Of a stretch of 64,000 nt of DNA, positions 20,857 to 32,221 are shown piece by piece (positions within the stretch are counted from its first letter, which is position 1; each line of letters starts with the position of its first letter). A program made the position numbers and the translations under genes. The stretch covers positions 1,364,001 to 1,428,000 of the forward strand of contig JACGCK010000001.1 in NCBI GenBank assembly GCA_014925825.1, in the 5' to 3' direction. The stretch comes from Pholiota molesta (Eukaryota; Basidiomycota; Agaricomycetes; Agaricales; Strophariaceae). Under the pieces are notes generated by a model, which saw only the letters and a program-made list of their open reading frames with translations, was not told the DNA's origin and made no database searches.

Positions 20857-23800
20857 TCAGATATGTTGGGTTTTCGGGTGCTTCATGTTGAAATGGTCGT
20901 AAAAATCGCCAGCAACTGTCTTCCATCGCCCTGTCGCACGAGCCTTGATTGCACATAATTCGCGCATGGCCACGTCCCCAGGGAAGCGCGTAAAGCCGCC
21001 ATTTTTCTGATTGAAATCGTAGACATAGGCATACGAAGCTCGAACGCGAGCGAGTTCCTCCTTGGCCATCAGAACTTCGCTTGGATGAGGAAGCGACGCA
21101 AATCTCCTTGATATTTCCCGCACCTTGTCCTGCCGAACTTCGATTGGCATACTGGTAAAGGCTAGCTTGTCTTTCCTGGGTGATCCTCTGGACGGTTTGC
21201 GCGGAGAGTTCGCCATTTCTCGATGAGCATGGTACATGGTTTCCACGTGTTTGCGGATCTTATCAAGGTCGAGCAATGCCCGGTCGACGTTTTCTTCAAA
21301 TTTCCAGCGATTGGCTCGCGCAAGAGCATCTTCCCAAGGTGCAGCCAGATCATCATCGCGCTTTATTGTGAAAGTAGCCCTGAAATGTTCATCAAGACGA
21401 ACGTTCCAAACTTTGCTTTGTTCATCGGCTTGTTTGTAGAGATCGTCCATGATGAAACGCCCAAGATTTCTGGGGCGGCGGACATGCGATTCGTTAGTCT
21501 CATGTCGAGCTTTTTCTTCGTCGGTTTCCTTCCATTGTGGAGGTCGCTTCTGAAATTTGAGAGTATCCTGTTTTAGAACTTCTCTCGAAACTGTCATGCC
21601 TGTCTTGATACCATCAAGAGCCATGCAGAACCTTTAGTGTAAAAGTCGTTAATATTTGCGAAACTGCTTGAAAAAAATAGAAGCGTACATATAGGCCAAG
21701 CGTTTGGTTTCAGGATGGCCATAGCCTAAGGTGTAGGTGGCAATATCATGGAATGTCGAATATTTGCCGACGATTGAAGTATCGCGCACTGCCCCTAACA
21801 AATAATATTGAAATTGGCGAATTTTATTATCGGTAGAAACGTTCTTCGTTTTGTTATGAAAAGCTTGTACTTCTTCATTCTCGCGAGCGAAATGTGTCTT
21901 TATGTCGGCAGGCGGCTCCGAGAAGTGCAACGGCGCATTCTTAAACGGCGCAACTAGCTCAGGCTGCCAAATAAAGATACCTTTGTCCCCGTCATAGTCA
22001 CCTAAGAAACAGTAAGTTCAGAACAACCATATTAAGAGTAGAATGTATGCACCGCCAGAGAGTAAATCTGCAGCTCGTCGAGCGCCTTTGGTAGAGAACA
22101 CAATCAGGTCTGTTAGATGATAAAGTCCTGGTTTATCAATGGATTTCCACTGCTGATAGTTCAGAACATAGCGAGAAGATTGGTTCATGGTACGAACTTT
22201 CTGAATATCAGTGGGAAGTTTGCAAGGATGCCGTGTAACAAGAACATCTCCACGAAGATATCTGTCTCCATTCCTTCTGGAGTTTTGAACTGGCGCTTTG
22301 AACTTTTAAAAAACACTTCCCCGGGTTCCAAAATTCCAGCAGTGTCTAGGGGTTTTTTTTCATTATTCAGTGCTATTTATGGATGGTAAGGCTTACCAGC
22401 AGCAAGAAATGCGGAGGCCGACATTGGCACATCAATTATGTAGTTTTTGATGTATCTTTTAACGCGGCTTCTGAGGAATTTGTCCATTTTGTCGCGGAGG
22501 AGGAGGCATGTTGAAGGATGGAAACCAGCATCGACCATGTACATGATAGTTTCTTCCAAGCCAGAGGGGCAGCCGCTAATCTCATCACCCCACCAAGCTA
22601 AAGATTGTTGTTCAGTTGCATCAGTATTTGAATCGTCGTCATCGTTTGCTTCCTCTTCGGCATCTTTTTCAGAGTAGCCCATTACACGAGCCAAACCAGT
22701 CGCCTCTCTAGCTCGACGAGCAGCCATTACGCCACCGACGCGTCCCACATTACTCCACAGAGCACGCATCGCTTCTGGAGAATCCCAATCTAAAAAAGGT
22801 TCGACAAATTCTGTCAAACCCTGTTTTAGGAGGTCAAAGAATACCTCTCTCTTGACGCCATTCGATGCAAGATTGATGATCGTCTCAACGGACAGGCGAC
22901 ATGGTGCCTTAGTATGCGAGGAGCGCAGAACATCAATAATACAATGGGCTGGATCGATATCATTCCCAGGAGGAAACTTGATTTTCCGCTGGGACGGTGT
23001 GAGCTCCACATATGCATACTGCTCAGTATGCCCTCCATCATCAACGAGAAGACCCTGGTATTTTCAGTTCAAGGTGCTGTGCATCAATAAAGCTAATTGA
23101 GCAACATACCTTAGTGCCGAAGACCCGCATTTGAATCGCAGTTGGCGTCTCCTCCCAACGTAAACGGTGACGTAATTGATTGAGAGACCAGCGATTGATT
23201 TTGCCTGCGCCATCTGTCATATTGGAACCGGAAGGGGACACTATTTCGAAGTTAAGTCCGCGCACCAGAGGAATAACGATTTGACGACTCACCAATGTCA
23301 TCTATAAATCTTATATTGGCAAGGTCCAATTTTAATCCAGGAACTGAATTTGAGAGCCCAAGTCCGAAGCGAGAAACGTATTTTGCCATCGTCTATTATC
23401 AAAAATCAATAACGAAACAGAAGCATCAAAATGAATCCCTACCTGATTCATATTCAACTGCATAGGATTGTGCCATTCAAGGAATTCAAGGAAAGAGAGA
23501 ACATTGGGAAGAGGGTTACCGTCCATGATAGAAATACCATCTGTGGCCTCGTTTGTTTTGACGTAGAACACATTAGAGGATTTGGCGAAGAAAGCGCGAA
23601 AAACGCTGCCACACAGAATAAGTGGACGGCGGAGATAATTGAGAAGATTGTCCGCATCCTTGTTCAATACACTTTTCGTGAGCTTCAGGCGAAAAAAGTG
23701 TTTACTCCCAAAGCGGCGTGCAAACATATTGGAGGTCCCAAGTTCTGCTCGTTCCAACAATATTTTGTACTTTGCTTTCTTGCATCCTTTTTCGGAGGTA

Positions 23801-24893
23801 TCCTGTAACTTCCCATGGAAAAGAACTTGGCCTCCGTACCAATTAAGATATTCTCCCTTTTCATCGAAGCCAAGTCCTCCGTATGGATTGGAGGCAAGAG
23901 CTTCTTCTTCGCGGTCAAGTTCCATCCAAGGTGTCTGGTGACAAAATGGTTAGAGCTCTTCTTTCGACGACGAGTGCGCGGTCAACATACCTTCGCAGAA
24001 AGCTCTTTTTCGAAGGGCTTTTTCCAATCAACTGAGAGAAAACGAGAGTTGAGCTCAGAGGATGGAACAAGTTTTAGGTTAGCTTACATTCTGTATCTTC
24101 CTTGGGATCCTCATAGTCGGTATCAAAAAAGTTAGCCATTATAACCTTAGACAAGTGAGGTACTGCTTCGCGGTTCGTTTGCAACTTCCCAAGCTCGTCC
24201 AGCCATTCAACCAAAATTTCTTTATATTCCAATTTTTGGAGACTGACGTAGCGTGCAATTTCGTATTGCACACCGTAAGGCACCTTTTTCACGTCGAACA
24301 TCCTTTGCAGCATTCTTGGGGGGGACTAAGTACCAACATACCCCTAAGTATAAAATACGGAGAGCCTCAATAGGAGAGGACTTACCATACTAATCGGTGC
24401 GAAAGGATTTTCAATGACTGCAGGTCCCGCAAGAAAAGGGTTTTCATCAACATCGACGATCGGTCTCGCGAGCTTGGAAGGTCGAAAGGGACCCGTGGAA
24501 ATGGACGAGGTAGACGATACTTCGCTAGCCTTTCTCTTGCCCAAGCTCGTTCCTGACGTCGAAGAATCGGGCGGGCCGGGTTCTACGACAGTTTGTGTCG
24601 CTGGCATATACGCGAGGATCGCCTCTGTGATATCCGCATCGCCAAATTGCGAGTAGCTTGTTTGCTGTAAGAGGGGGAAAAGTGGTCAGTGTCTCGTCAC
24701 GTCGTGCAAGAAGGAAGTAGCTGTTACAAACCTGCGAACAATTGAGCAATGACTCGCTCGAGACGCTGTAGGCGTCTTGAGGCACCCTCCCATCGCCAGC
24801 GTGTTCTAAAGATACATTTAGTTCTTTGCTGTGGAATGGAGAGTGCAAAAGGAGAAAGTATTCACCAACGTCTTCTATTCCTCCGTCAGCCAT
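20857..24893 (-). CDS. RNA-dependent RNA polymerase, RNA-silencing type (one apparent frameshift)
   Basis: Eukaryotic QDE-1/RDR-type polymerase that makes double-stranded RNA for Dicer in RNA interference. Exons 24893-24866, 24805-24732, 24664-24386, 24325-24088, 24031-23991, 23934-23443, 23392-23293, 23240-23110, 23054-22397, 22345-22053, 22001-21689, 21631-20857; about 1,140 residues. Hallmarks: MTDGAGKINRWSL, QMRVFGTKGLLVDD, a PCKLPTDIQKVR segment, and the catalytic GGDYDGD (Asp residues near 780-784), whose glycine is split by an intron. Ser/Thr-rich N terminus with no domain recognised. One base is missing at about 22250 (GTGGA for GTGGGA) just before DVLVTRHP; restoring it makes exon 10 fit its flanking splice phases. 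The first ATG of this model has little sequence before it, so an upstream exon is possible. Confidence 0.93.
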
Positions 24894-25377
24894 ACCAAGG
24901 ACGACGCGATTGTAGGGCAGAGTCACTGAAAATGGGACTCGAGACTATTGTACGTCAAGAAAGACGCGTTATAACATAGGATTCGGTGAAAAGATACAAC
25001 AAGTACAACTTGTACACCACTGAACAGCAATTTTGAATGGTACAAAAGTTACAGTTGGATAATGGCATGATCATTGATGCATTGATGCATTCATTGATCC
25101 TTCAATCCGACGCGGCTTGACGCGGTCACCTGATGATTACCAAAGTTTAATTTAAAATAAGTGCATAGGGCCTTACTTACGATGCCGTCTGCAGTCTGAT
25201 CCAAATCCAAGGGCGTATAAAACCTCAGACCTAAATTAGAACGACCTAATTATTACAGCTGGATGATATCCAAATCAACATAGATAACATTAAATCGCTC
25301 TACGGATCGGATCGTCACATCATGCTAACATCGGAAAGTAGCATTAACTTGAACTTTTCGTCCTACCGCCTGGTTGC
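24894..25377. other. Intergenic: RNA-dependent RNA polymerase promoter and ERJ5 3' region
   Basis: No gene seen. A small repetitive patch at 25069-25100 has two tandem ATTGATGC units flanked by GATCA and TGATC. Confidence 0.5.
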
Positions 25378-26837
25378 TTATTTCCGTCTAAGGTTCTTGC
25401 GCCTCATGCCGCCAGCTTTGCTAGTGGGCCCTAGACGTCCAGATGCTTCGCCCCGCTGTGATGTTGATGTCCCACTTCCTGGGGCATCAGATCCAGTCAT
25501 CGACGAGTCCCCGTCGCTGTCGGTGTCCGCAGTGCCATTCCCTGTGGTACCTGTGGAAATGGAAGGCGTTTCTGGCACGGGTCGCTGCTAAGAGATTGGC
25601 CCGACATTTTGCGGAAGAGGGACTTGACAAGGGCCAGGAACCAGGTGTTGCCCAGTGTAGGCTTGATAGCGGTGGAGGAGTCGATAGGGTGCAGTTCGCC
25701 CGAGGGCTCCAGCTATTGAGATCAAAGAAAGCATAATTAGACTGTACCATGCATGAAATCATTATTCTACCTACAAGGTACACCTGGGAGCCCTCCACGA
25801 CCATGTCCAGGAACCTTGAACCAGTGACTACGCCATCCTCGTCATGAGCATCACCGAGATTGATTCGGACCTAGTACGGTATGAGTACTTGTTGAGGAGC
25901 ATAGTCTGCGAGTCAAACACTTACTTTGCGCCTTCTTCCAGGAATGGGCACCATCTTGGGGCCCCATGCAGTGCTCTTCGCCTTGCTAACGATGAGTTCT
26001 ATACGTTCTAAATCTTTTCTATAGGTGATCTTCTGGATCATGAATTGAAGACCCGACGTAAGGATCGTCAAGAAAATAGCGACAAACTGTCGGAATGTAC
26101 CACAAAGAAAATTAGATACGAAGACTTTAACAAGGATGATGTGTACTTACACCAAGACCAGGGCGATAACGCGAGTAGTAGTATCCAGTACCTCTCCATT
26201 TAGGAACGCCATTTTTATGGAAAAAATCGTATCTTTGAATATACACTGTTAGCACTATTGTGAACGTCCACCGAGAAAGCATGGAAATACGGACCGTTTC
26301 CTGCTTTCCTTATTCCTCAAGATGGTAGAAACAACCCCAAGGCGTGCAAAGCGCTCATGGATACCCTTTATATTGGGTTTTTATCAGGGCTGCATGTCGC
26401 AAAATGGGCAAACCATCAGCAATGTCCCATGAACCCAATAACAATGTAACGCACTGGAGGGTCATGCTCTTCTTGCGGTACGCTTTGGCGATTTCGTTGG
26501 TGGATGCGGTGGATGGAACATCAAGCCAGGAGTAGAACGTAGTGCCCTTTCCCTCTGCCGCCTCTAGCTCTGTGACGAGGTCAATATCTCATGGTCTTCC
26601 TAGTTTACGAACACCCGATATCAATGGATGCCATTCTGCATGGTTGATGACTGCATGACGGTACCTTTTCCCAACTAAATGTAACCGCATGAATCAAAGA
26701 GAGAAGTGGCAGCAGCGTCAGCCATGGGCAAGAACCAAAACAACTCCTCCAAAGCGAGGAAGAAATTTGATGACGTACGCCGTAACGGTCGTTGCCAGAA
26801 CGGCCAAGAGGGCAAAGAAGAGCGCGAGCAGCCTCAT
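25378..26837 (-). CDS. ERJ5: ER membrane J-domain protein, ERJ5-like (three apparent frameshifts)
   Basis: A DnaJ co-chaperone of the ER. Exons 26837-26779, 26674-26665, 26599-26455, 26389-26295, 26232-26151, 26086-25925, 25870-25775, 25712-25378; about 328 residues. A signal sequence ([20 protein letters not shown]) precedes a J domain with [20 protein letters not shown] and the HPD tripeptide in LHPDKNP (HPD His completed across intron 3), then [12 protein letters not shown], a membrane segment ([18 protein letters not shown]), a conserved block ([19 protein letters not shown]) and a basic tail ([11 protein letters not shown]). One base is missing at each of three sites: 26583 (HEI-F-DLV), 26373 (before IKGIHERF) and about 25580 (before VPETPSIS). 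With all three restored every exon phase fits. The third is less certain; without it the protein would end at 25497. Confidence 0.82.
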
Positions 26838-27200
26838 TGCAGTTGCAGCGGCGTGTCGGTCGTTTTGCGGGCGAGCCTGTCTTACGAAGGAGCAGGAGCG
26901 ACGCTTGTGACGCGATGGTGAGGAAGACCTTTTTAGAGGGTGAGCGTAGGAGACGAAAGGTGGTGTGCGTTGGCACCGCTGAGCACCGCGGCCAATGCCA
27001 GCGCGAATGGATATCGCTGACAGGTGGCTGTGCACAATTTTGATCGGGATGTGCCAAGCCAAACGGAATGGTGTGCAAGTCAGATATCCGTCTCTCATTC
27101 ATTTCTCCTGTTGACGACGAGCTCTGCGCTGCTTTTGCGCACAAAAACCAATCTCAGGCTTAAATACAACAAATCTTACTACACCCTCGCGTTTCACCTA
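26838..27200. promoter_or_regulatory. Divergent promoter region between ERJ5 and RRN7
   Basis: The two start codons face away from each other across 363 bp. Only shadow ORFs are present. No motif stood out. Confidence 0.45.
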
Positions 27201-29546
27201 ATGGCGCCGCGCAGACGATGTCCGACTTGCGGCTCGAAGCAGTGGCACAAGGAGCCCTCAAGCGGGCTCATCGCGTGCAGTGAAGGCCACGTTCTCCAAG
27301 TCCGCTGAGCCTGTTTCACATCCTAATCCGCCATACTAAATTCACCCTGCTTGTTTTTTTCTGCGCACTAGAACTACCGCAATGAGACGACGGAGATCAA
27401 TGAAGTCGGCCCACACGCGATGCGCAAGCGTACGTTGAAGAGCGGGCGAAAGAAGATGGGATATGTGGGCAGAGCAGATCCTAAACGTGCGTAATGTCCG
27501 CGTTTCTGTAATACCTAGTTAACTCGATGGTGGCGCGCAGTATATCATGGCGCCAGGGGCCGATATCATTACTTTCTCTGCTTGCAGCTCATTTTGCGCA
27601 AGCAGATCGCAGCATTGGTACAAATATGGGCGCTTCCGCCAGAGTTCGAGGTGAGGGCCGTTTCGATAAGACTTCATTTTCAGTTGCGCATTACCATCTC
27701 GAGATGCGGCTGTATGTAAACTAATATCATTTGTTCAATAGCCAGTGTGCAGAGATATATGGGCTCTACACTTATCGCTTCTACCTGATCCGCCCCCGGC
27801 TGAGCCATTCTACCACGCGCAAGAGAACCGCACAGAAGGGGAGACAGGAAAAGCATCTTTGGAACCAATGACGACGAAGGAAGAGTCTAATCTACCACGC
27901 GAGTCGGAAGACTCAGATGACTCTACAGGATCTGTGACTGGAGACAAAAATGGTAAATCAGAGGTAGAGGAAGATGACGATGAAGATGAGGTGGAAGAAG
28001 ACCCAGAGTTGGAAGCCCTTATGCGAGAGAACTCGGAGCTGTCGTCCTCTTCTTCAGAAGATGAAAAGGCGTCGCCAATAGGCAACCCTCGTAAAAAGGG
28101 CAAGAAGAAAGGCCACTCTTCCGTCGAAAGCCCCGTAAGCACCATCGCTGTGCTAGTTGTAGCTTGTTGGATGCTCCGTATTCCCGTTATGCTTCGGGAT
28201 TTCACCAGGTGCGTGTTTGGTATGGCCACTATATGTCGATATTTATATAAGATCGTCCATATATCTATCTTTTCGTTTTGAAGGCTCATCGAAAGCTATG
28301 AGCTTCCATACTTAGATCCGGCAGTGCGGGTGCTGCCTCCGAGCATGGTAGAGCATCTGACGAAGCACAATTTACAAGCACTATCGCCGCCAGTAAGTGC
28401 TGAATGAATGGCCTACGCGTTCATTGAGATTGACCTGATGCATTGGGTGGTATGCTGAAATCTGCATCTGCTTTGATTGGTGATGTCGCATTTAGCACGC
28501 ACCGCGCACGTTGGCCATACACACAGTGGCATCGCGGGTGGCAAAGAAAATGTACGCGACATATGGGGTATATACCCCCGAGTGCAATGCAGCGAGCCTT
28601 CTCTGGCGGCTGACGAAGGAAATGGGCGGAACGCGTACGTGAAACGCACCTGAAGCAAGGCATAGGAGCTGATCATGGGCTGCAGCAATTCTGTACCGGC
28701 TGGCGAAGCGAACAGCGAGCGTGTTGTCAGTACCCCTGACGTTGCATTCAAGCCTTGCTCGAGGACCCGATGAGTATGATGACGGAGACGGGATACGGCA
28801 CCAATATGGCGATGCACCTCCGGAAGTGGCGCTATTAGCATGTATTATTATCGTGCTAAAGCTCGTATACGGACTAGACGGACAGGACAGGTAAATACTA
28901 TTCGCTAGGATGCAGGGAGGGGCTGACGAGGAAATAGAGTGCCGAAGGATGCGGAAGACGTGGCATGTGGGCTGCCCGAGATCAGGGAGTATCTGCGGGA
29001 ATTGCAGAAGATGGAGGAGGAGGATCTGCAGAAGAGGGAAGTAAGATTTGGGGCGCGAAGCAATCTGTAAGCAGCCGGGGGTGTGCATCGACGAGAGCTA
29101 ATCAGTGTTGCAGGAACGTCGGGGACATGGAGGAGGTGGAATTGGACAGTTACATTACGTTCTGCGAGCAGGCGCTGCTTGGCACTCGCCGTCCCGAGAA
29201 TGACGTAGTAGACCGCGATGCGGGACTGGACAGATACTTTCCGATCGTGCCGATCGCGCAGGACGCGGAGGCTCAGGACGCGCCCGAGCCTTGTGTGTAC
29301 GGCGGCCGGCCGGCCGGCGGGGCGGGGCTGCGGCCCGGGGCAGAGTACCGGCTGTGGAACTGGGGGGACGCGGAGGGGAGCGGGGGCGCGGCGTGGGGCG
29401 CGGTGGCGGGGCGGGCGACGCGGGTTGCGGGGGTGGATGCGGGGTATGTGGGCGGGGTGCTGCGCGCGTACGAGGCGCGGCTGGTGCGGTGGACGGCGGG
29501 GCGGACGCGGCGGCGGCGGGGCCGGGGTCCGGGTGTGTTTCAGTAG
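27201..29546 (+). CDS. RRN7: RNA polymerase I-specific initiation factor RRN7 (TAF1B homologue)
   Basis: TFIIB-like subunit of the core factor that recruits RNA polymerase I to rDNA. Exons 27201-27299, 27372-27486, 27541-27650, 27742-28208, 28284-28392, 28496-28634, 28686-28890, 28938-29066, 29114-29546; about 601 residues. The N-terminal zinc ribbon is clear (CPTCGSKQWHKE, then IACSEGHVLQ). Then come LILRKQIAALVQIWALP and VCRDIWALHLSLLPDPPPAE of the first cyclin-like fold, an acidic Ser-rich insert, and the second fold (ALLACIIIVLKLVYGLDGQ, LDSYITFCEQALLG). The last exon is extremely GC-rich and encodes a Gly/Ala/Arg-rich tail. Frame intact. Ends 44 bp before the next gene. Confidence 0.88.
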
Positions 29547-29590
29547 GAGTATTTGTATTGGGCCGGAATCTAATCGCCTCTTGTCCTCCC

Positions 29591-32221
29591 ATGCGTCGCC
29601 TCTTCTCCAAGAAGAGGCAGCCGGTCGACGCCGCGGCCTCCTCAGCGTCGTCCGCGTCCACCACCACCGACGACCACCCCATCCCCATCCTCCTCAAGCC
29701 CCCATGGAAGCCCTGGGCCGCCGCCAAGCGCTCATTCTCCGCCAAGCCCGCCCCCGCCGTCTGGCCCCCGCCCCCGCCGCCCCGCACGCCCCCCGCAGAC
29801 AGCGACGACGACGAGTCCGGCCCCGAGGACGAGGACGACACCTCCTTCAACGCCCCCGCCATGCCCAACGACCCCTCCCACACCCGCCACGCCATCCGCC
29901 TTCACCTCGACAGCGCACTCATCCCCCCGCTGTCTGTCCCGCCCTTCGTCCAGCACAACAACGGCCCCTTGTTCCCCCGCTCCATCAACCCACGCAGCTG
30001 TCTCACCCGCCCCCAGACACACGCATCGCCATGTTCAGAAAACACCTCGCAGCCGCTGATCTGTCCGCCGCCGACCTGGCCGGCCTCCTTCCCCTCTCCA
30101 GCCAGCCATCCGCTGCCGCTCTGCCACCCCGGCACCCCTCTTTCCCTGACAGCTCTCGCCCCTTGTCATCCACTAAAATCTTTCCCGCGAGCCCAGGTCT
30201 GCGCCGTTGGATTGCACGTCCATGTTTTGAAGACAGGTATATCATTTATCTGCCCTCGCCCTCAGGTATCGATACCCGCCCCGTCTCCTCTTCCTGGGCC
30301 ATCGCCGCCCTCGAATATCCCGAACACATCGATGTCATGGTCGACCCTGATTTCGACCAGCCTTCGCCGCCCAAGAACGTGCCCGACAGCTGTTCGGCTT
30401 CCGAACCCACGCTGGCAGCAACCTACTCACACGCTCCCGCATCCGAATCAACGCCGGTCTCAGGTATTTTCGTCCACCTTGTGCTTCCTCCCTTGCATCA
30501 CTCATTTCTTCTCAGTCCCCTCCCATAGCCGAAATTCCTATACGGCAATTCCATCTCCTCTCCGAAACGAACACAATCCAACCCCTACGACTCTTGCATC
30601 CGCCATAAATCCCATCGCATCCGAGGACGACCCTAAGCCGCAGCCAAAGACAGCCAATGTCAAGCGTGTTGTGCGGTTCGCAGAAGATGACAGCGATGAT
30701 GGCGTTCCACTTCACATTGTTCGCATGAAAAAGAAGCGGGACCAAAAATCCAATTTCCTGCGACAGGAGCAGCTCAAGCGCGCGAAGGAGGAAGCAGAAG
30801 CACGTCGTCAGCGTGAACAGGAGGCCGTCAGACTCCAACAGGAGGCATTGGAAAGAGAGCGGAAGAGGCTGGCAAGCGAAAAGGAGAGGAAGGAAAAGGA
30901 GAAGGCCATGTATGCGGAGTCGCTGGCTGCAACGCGGGCGCGGAGGGAGTTTTCTAGGACTGGAGGGCTTGTCGCTTCAAATACAACCAATTCCGGCAGC
31001 CTCCTGGTACCATCCGCTTCTTCGTCATCTTTAAAGGACACGGAACGTAATAAACCTCCACAATCCGAGTCGAGAAGGTTTTCAAGGGTCCCGCACGATG
31101 CACCTCCAAGCCTTTCCATCCCGCGGAGAGAAGCTTCCGAGTCGGCATTGCACCTTAACGCGCCTTCCTCTTACCCGATCAATCACTTCTCGGACTCGTC
31201 CTCCCCCGACAGTTCCCGGCCCCCCAGCCTCGCGTACTCACCTAGCTCGCCCATTTATCCCAACTCACGCCCACCGTCGACGTACTCGGCACACACCTCC
31301 TCCTCCGAGGACGTCCGCCACCAGTCTGGTAGCAGACGTAATTCCCTCGCGGCGTCTGCTGCGGCGCCTGTCTATGCCCGTCCGCCTATGATCGCCTCAT
31401 ATCCTAGCTGGTCTGGCAGCAATCCGCACATCCAGTATATTCCACCTGTGCCGCCTTTCCCAGACTTTGTCACAGACCTACCGTTGCTGCCGCCGACAGC
31501 GCCATTTATGAAGCACTCGCGGCAGCGGTCGCCTTCCTCGTCATCGAGGAAGGATTCATCGCCTGCGCCATCCACGCCGTCTTCGCGGCGAGGCTCGTTT
31601 AATTCGAGCTCGGAGCGTGTCAACTTGGTGGCGCCAAAGAGCTCTGGATCGTCTTTACGCACTCCGTCCTCGTCACCCCGTCCTCCGCCGCAGAGGCAGG
31701 CCAGCACACCCATCAAACCGACTCATGAGCGTCGGCCTAGTGGCGAATCGCGCATGACTTCTTACACGCAGCGTACCTCAAACACACAGAAGCAGTCGAC
31801 ACACCAGCACAACCCTCAGCAGCAGCAACATCCACAACCGCACACCTCGCGACCAACACCCACGTCGTCGCGCTCGCACCCGCCTCCGACTCGCGGACGG
31901 CCCGAACAGCCTGCATGGACGCAGATGCAAGCACAGGCTCAGGCGCAGGCGCAGTACTTTCAGACGCCAGTGAATCCGTGGATGAATGGGATGCCCGTCG
32001 TGATGCCGATGTCTGCGCCTACAATAGTACCGTACATGGGCATGCCTGTGTACCAGTGCCCTACTGTGCCGATGATGTTGGGCAATCCAATGACGCGGAA
32101 TCCGAGTCAAATAATGCCGCCTCTAATGGGCAGCGAGCAGATGAGAGGGAGTGGAGGAACAACAGGAGGAACATCCACGACAGGAGGGGGTTGGTCGCAA
32201 ATGCATGGGATCATATCATAG
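29591..32221 (+). CDS. Large low-complexity coiled-coil protein, unknown function (one apparent frameshift)
   Basis: Not recognised. Exons 29591-30463 and 30516-32221; about 859 residues. The N terminus is rich in Pro, Ser and acidic residues; a more ordered part follows (MFRKHLAAADLSAADLAGLL, AIAALEYPEHIDVMVD). After the intron: VKRVVRFAEDDSDDGVPLH, then a charged coiled coil of about 70 residues (from RQEQLKRAKEEAEARRQREQ) and a long Ser/Pro/Gln-rich tail with an AQAQAQAQ run and a Gly/Thr-rich C terminus. Codon bias shows two frames used in exon 1: one base is probably missing in the C run at 30009-30013, after which the second frame (PPDTRIAMFRKHL) continues to the intron. Restoring it fits the splice phase. 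Confidence 0.7.
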   Translation: MRRLFSKKRQPVDAAASSASSASTTTDDHPIPILLKPPWKPWAAAKRSFSAKPAPAVWPPPPPPRTPPADSDDDESGPEDEDDTSFNAPAMPNDPSHTRHAIRLHLDSALIPPLSVPPFVQHNNGPLFPRSINPRSCLTRPQTHASPCSENTSQPLICPPPTWPASFPSPASHPLPLCHPGTPLSLTALAPCHPLKSFPRAQVCAVGLHVHVLKTGISFICPRPQVSIPAPSPLPGPSPPSNIPNTSMSWSTLISTSLRRPRTCPTAVRLPNPRWQQPTHTLPHPNQRRSQVFSSTLCFLPCITHFFSVPSHSRNSYTAIPSPLRNEHNPTPTTLASAINPIASEDDPKPQPKTANVKRVVRFAEDDSDDGVPLHIVRMKKKRDQKSNFLRQEQLKRAKEEAEARRQREQEAVRLQQEALERERKRLASEKERKEKEKAMYAESLAATRARREFSRTGGLVASNTTNSGSLLVPSASSSSLKDTERNKPPQSESRRFSRVPHDAPPSLSIPRREASESALHLNAPSSYPINHFSDSSSPDSSRPPSLAYSPSSPIYPNSRPPSTYSAHTSSSEDVRHQSGSRRNSLAASAAAPVYARPPMIASYPSWSGSNPHIQYIPPVPPFPDFVTDLPLLPPTAPFMKHSRQRSPSSSSRKDSSPAPSTPSSRRGSFNSSSERVNLVAPKSSGSSLRTPSSSPRPPPQRQASTPIKPTHERRPSGESRMTSYTQRTSNTQKQSTHQHNPQQQQHPQPHTSRPTPTSSRSHPPPTRGRPEQPAWTQMQAQAQAQAQYFQTPVNPWMNGMPVVMPMSAPTIVPYMGMPVYQCPTVPMMLGNPMTRNPSQIMPPLMGSEQMRGSGGTTGGTSTTGGGWSQMHGIIS

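Noticed and set aside
20857..24893. Viral or transposon origin for the RNA-dependent RNA polymerase
   Set aside because: The motifs (DYDGD, MTDGAG) and the many small introns are those of the cellular eukaryotic silencing enzyme, not of viral RdRPs with a GDD site.
25497..25580. Shorter ERJ5 C terminus ending in TGTRR
   Set aside because: The other frame gives a longer acidic tail with a basic end typical of the family; with one base restored it also matches the error pattern seen elsewhere. Not certain.
29155..29895. 246-codon minus-strand ORF opposite RRN7
   Set aside because: It arises from the extreme GC content; its Pro/Arg/Ala composition is the mirror of the RRN7 tail, and the plus strand is a clear gene.
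30237..30265. 29-nt GT-AG segment in the low-complexity gene
   Set aside because: Too short to be spliced and its removal would break the frame.
29291..32221. 976-codon uninterrupted plus-strand ORF read as one exon
   Set aside because: Its first part lies inside RRN7 in another frame, and the part from about 30010 to 30515 loses protein character while the neighbouring frame gains it; an intron at 30464-30515 and one missing base explain the data better.
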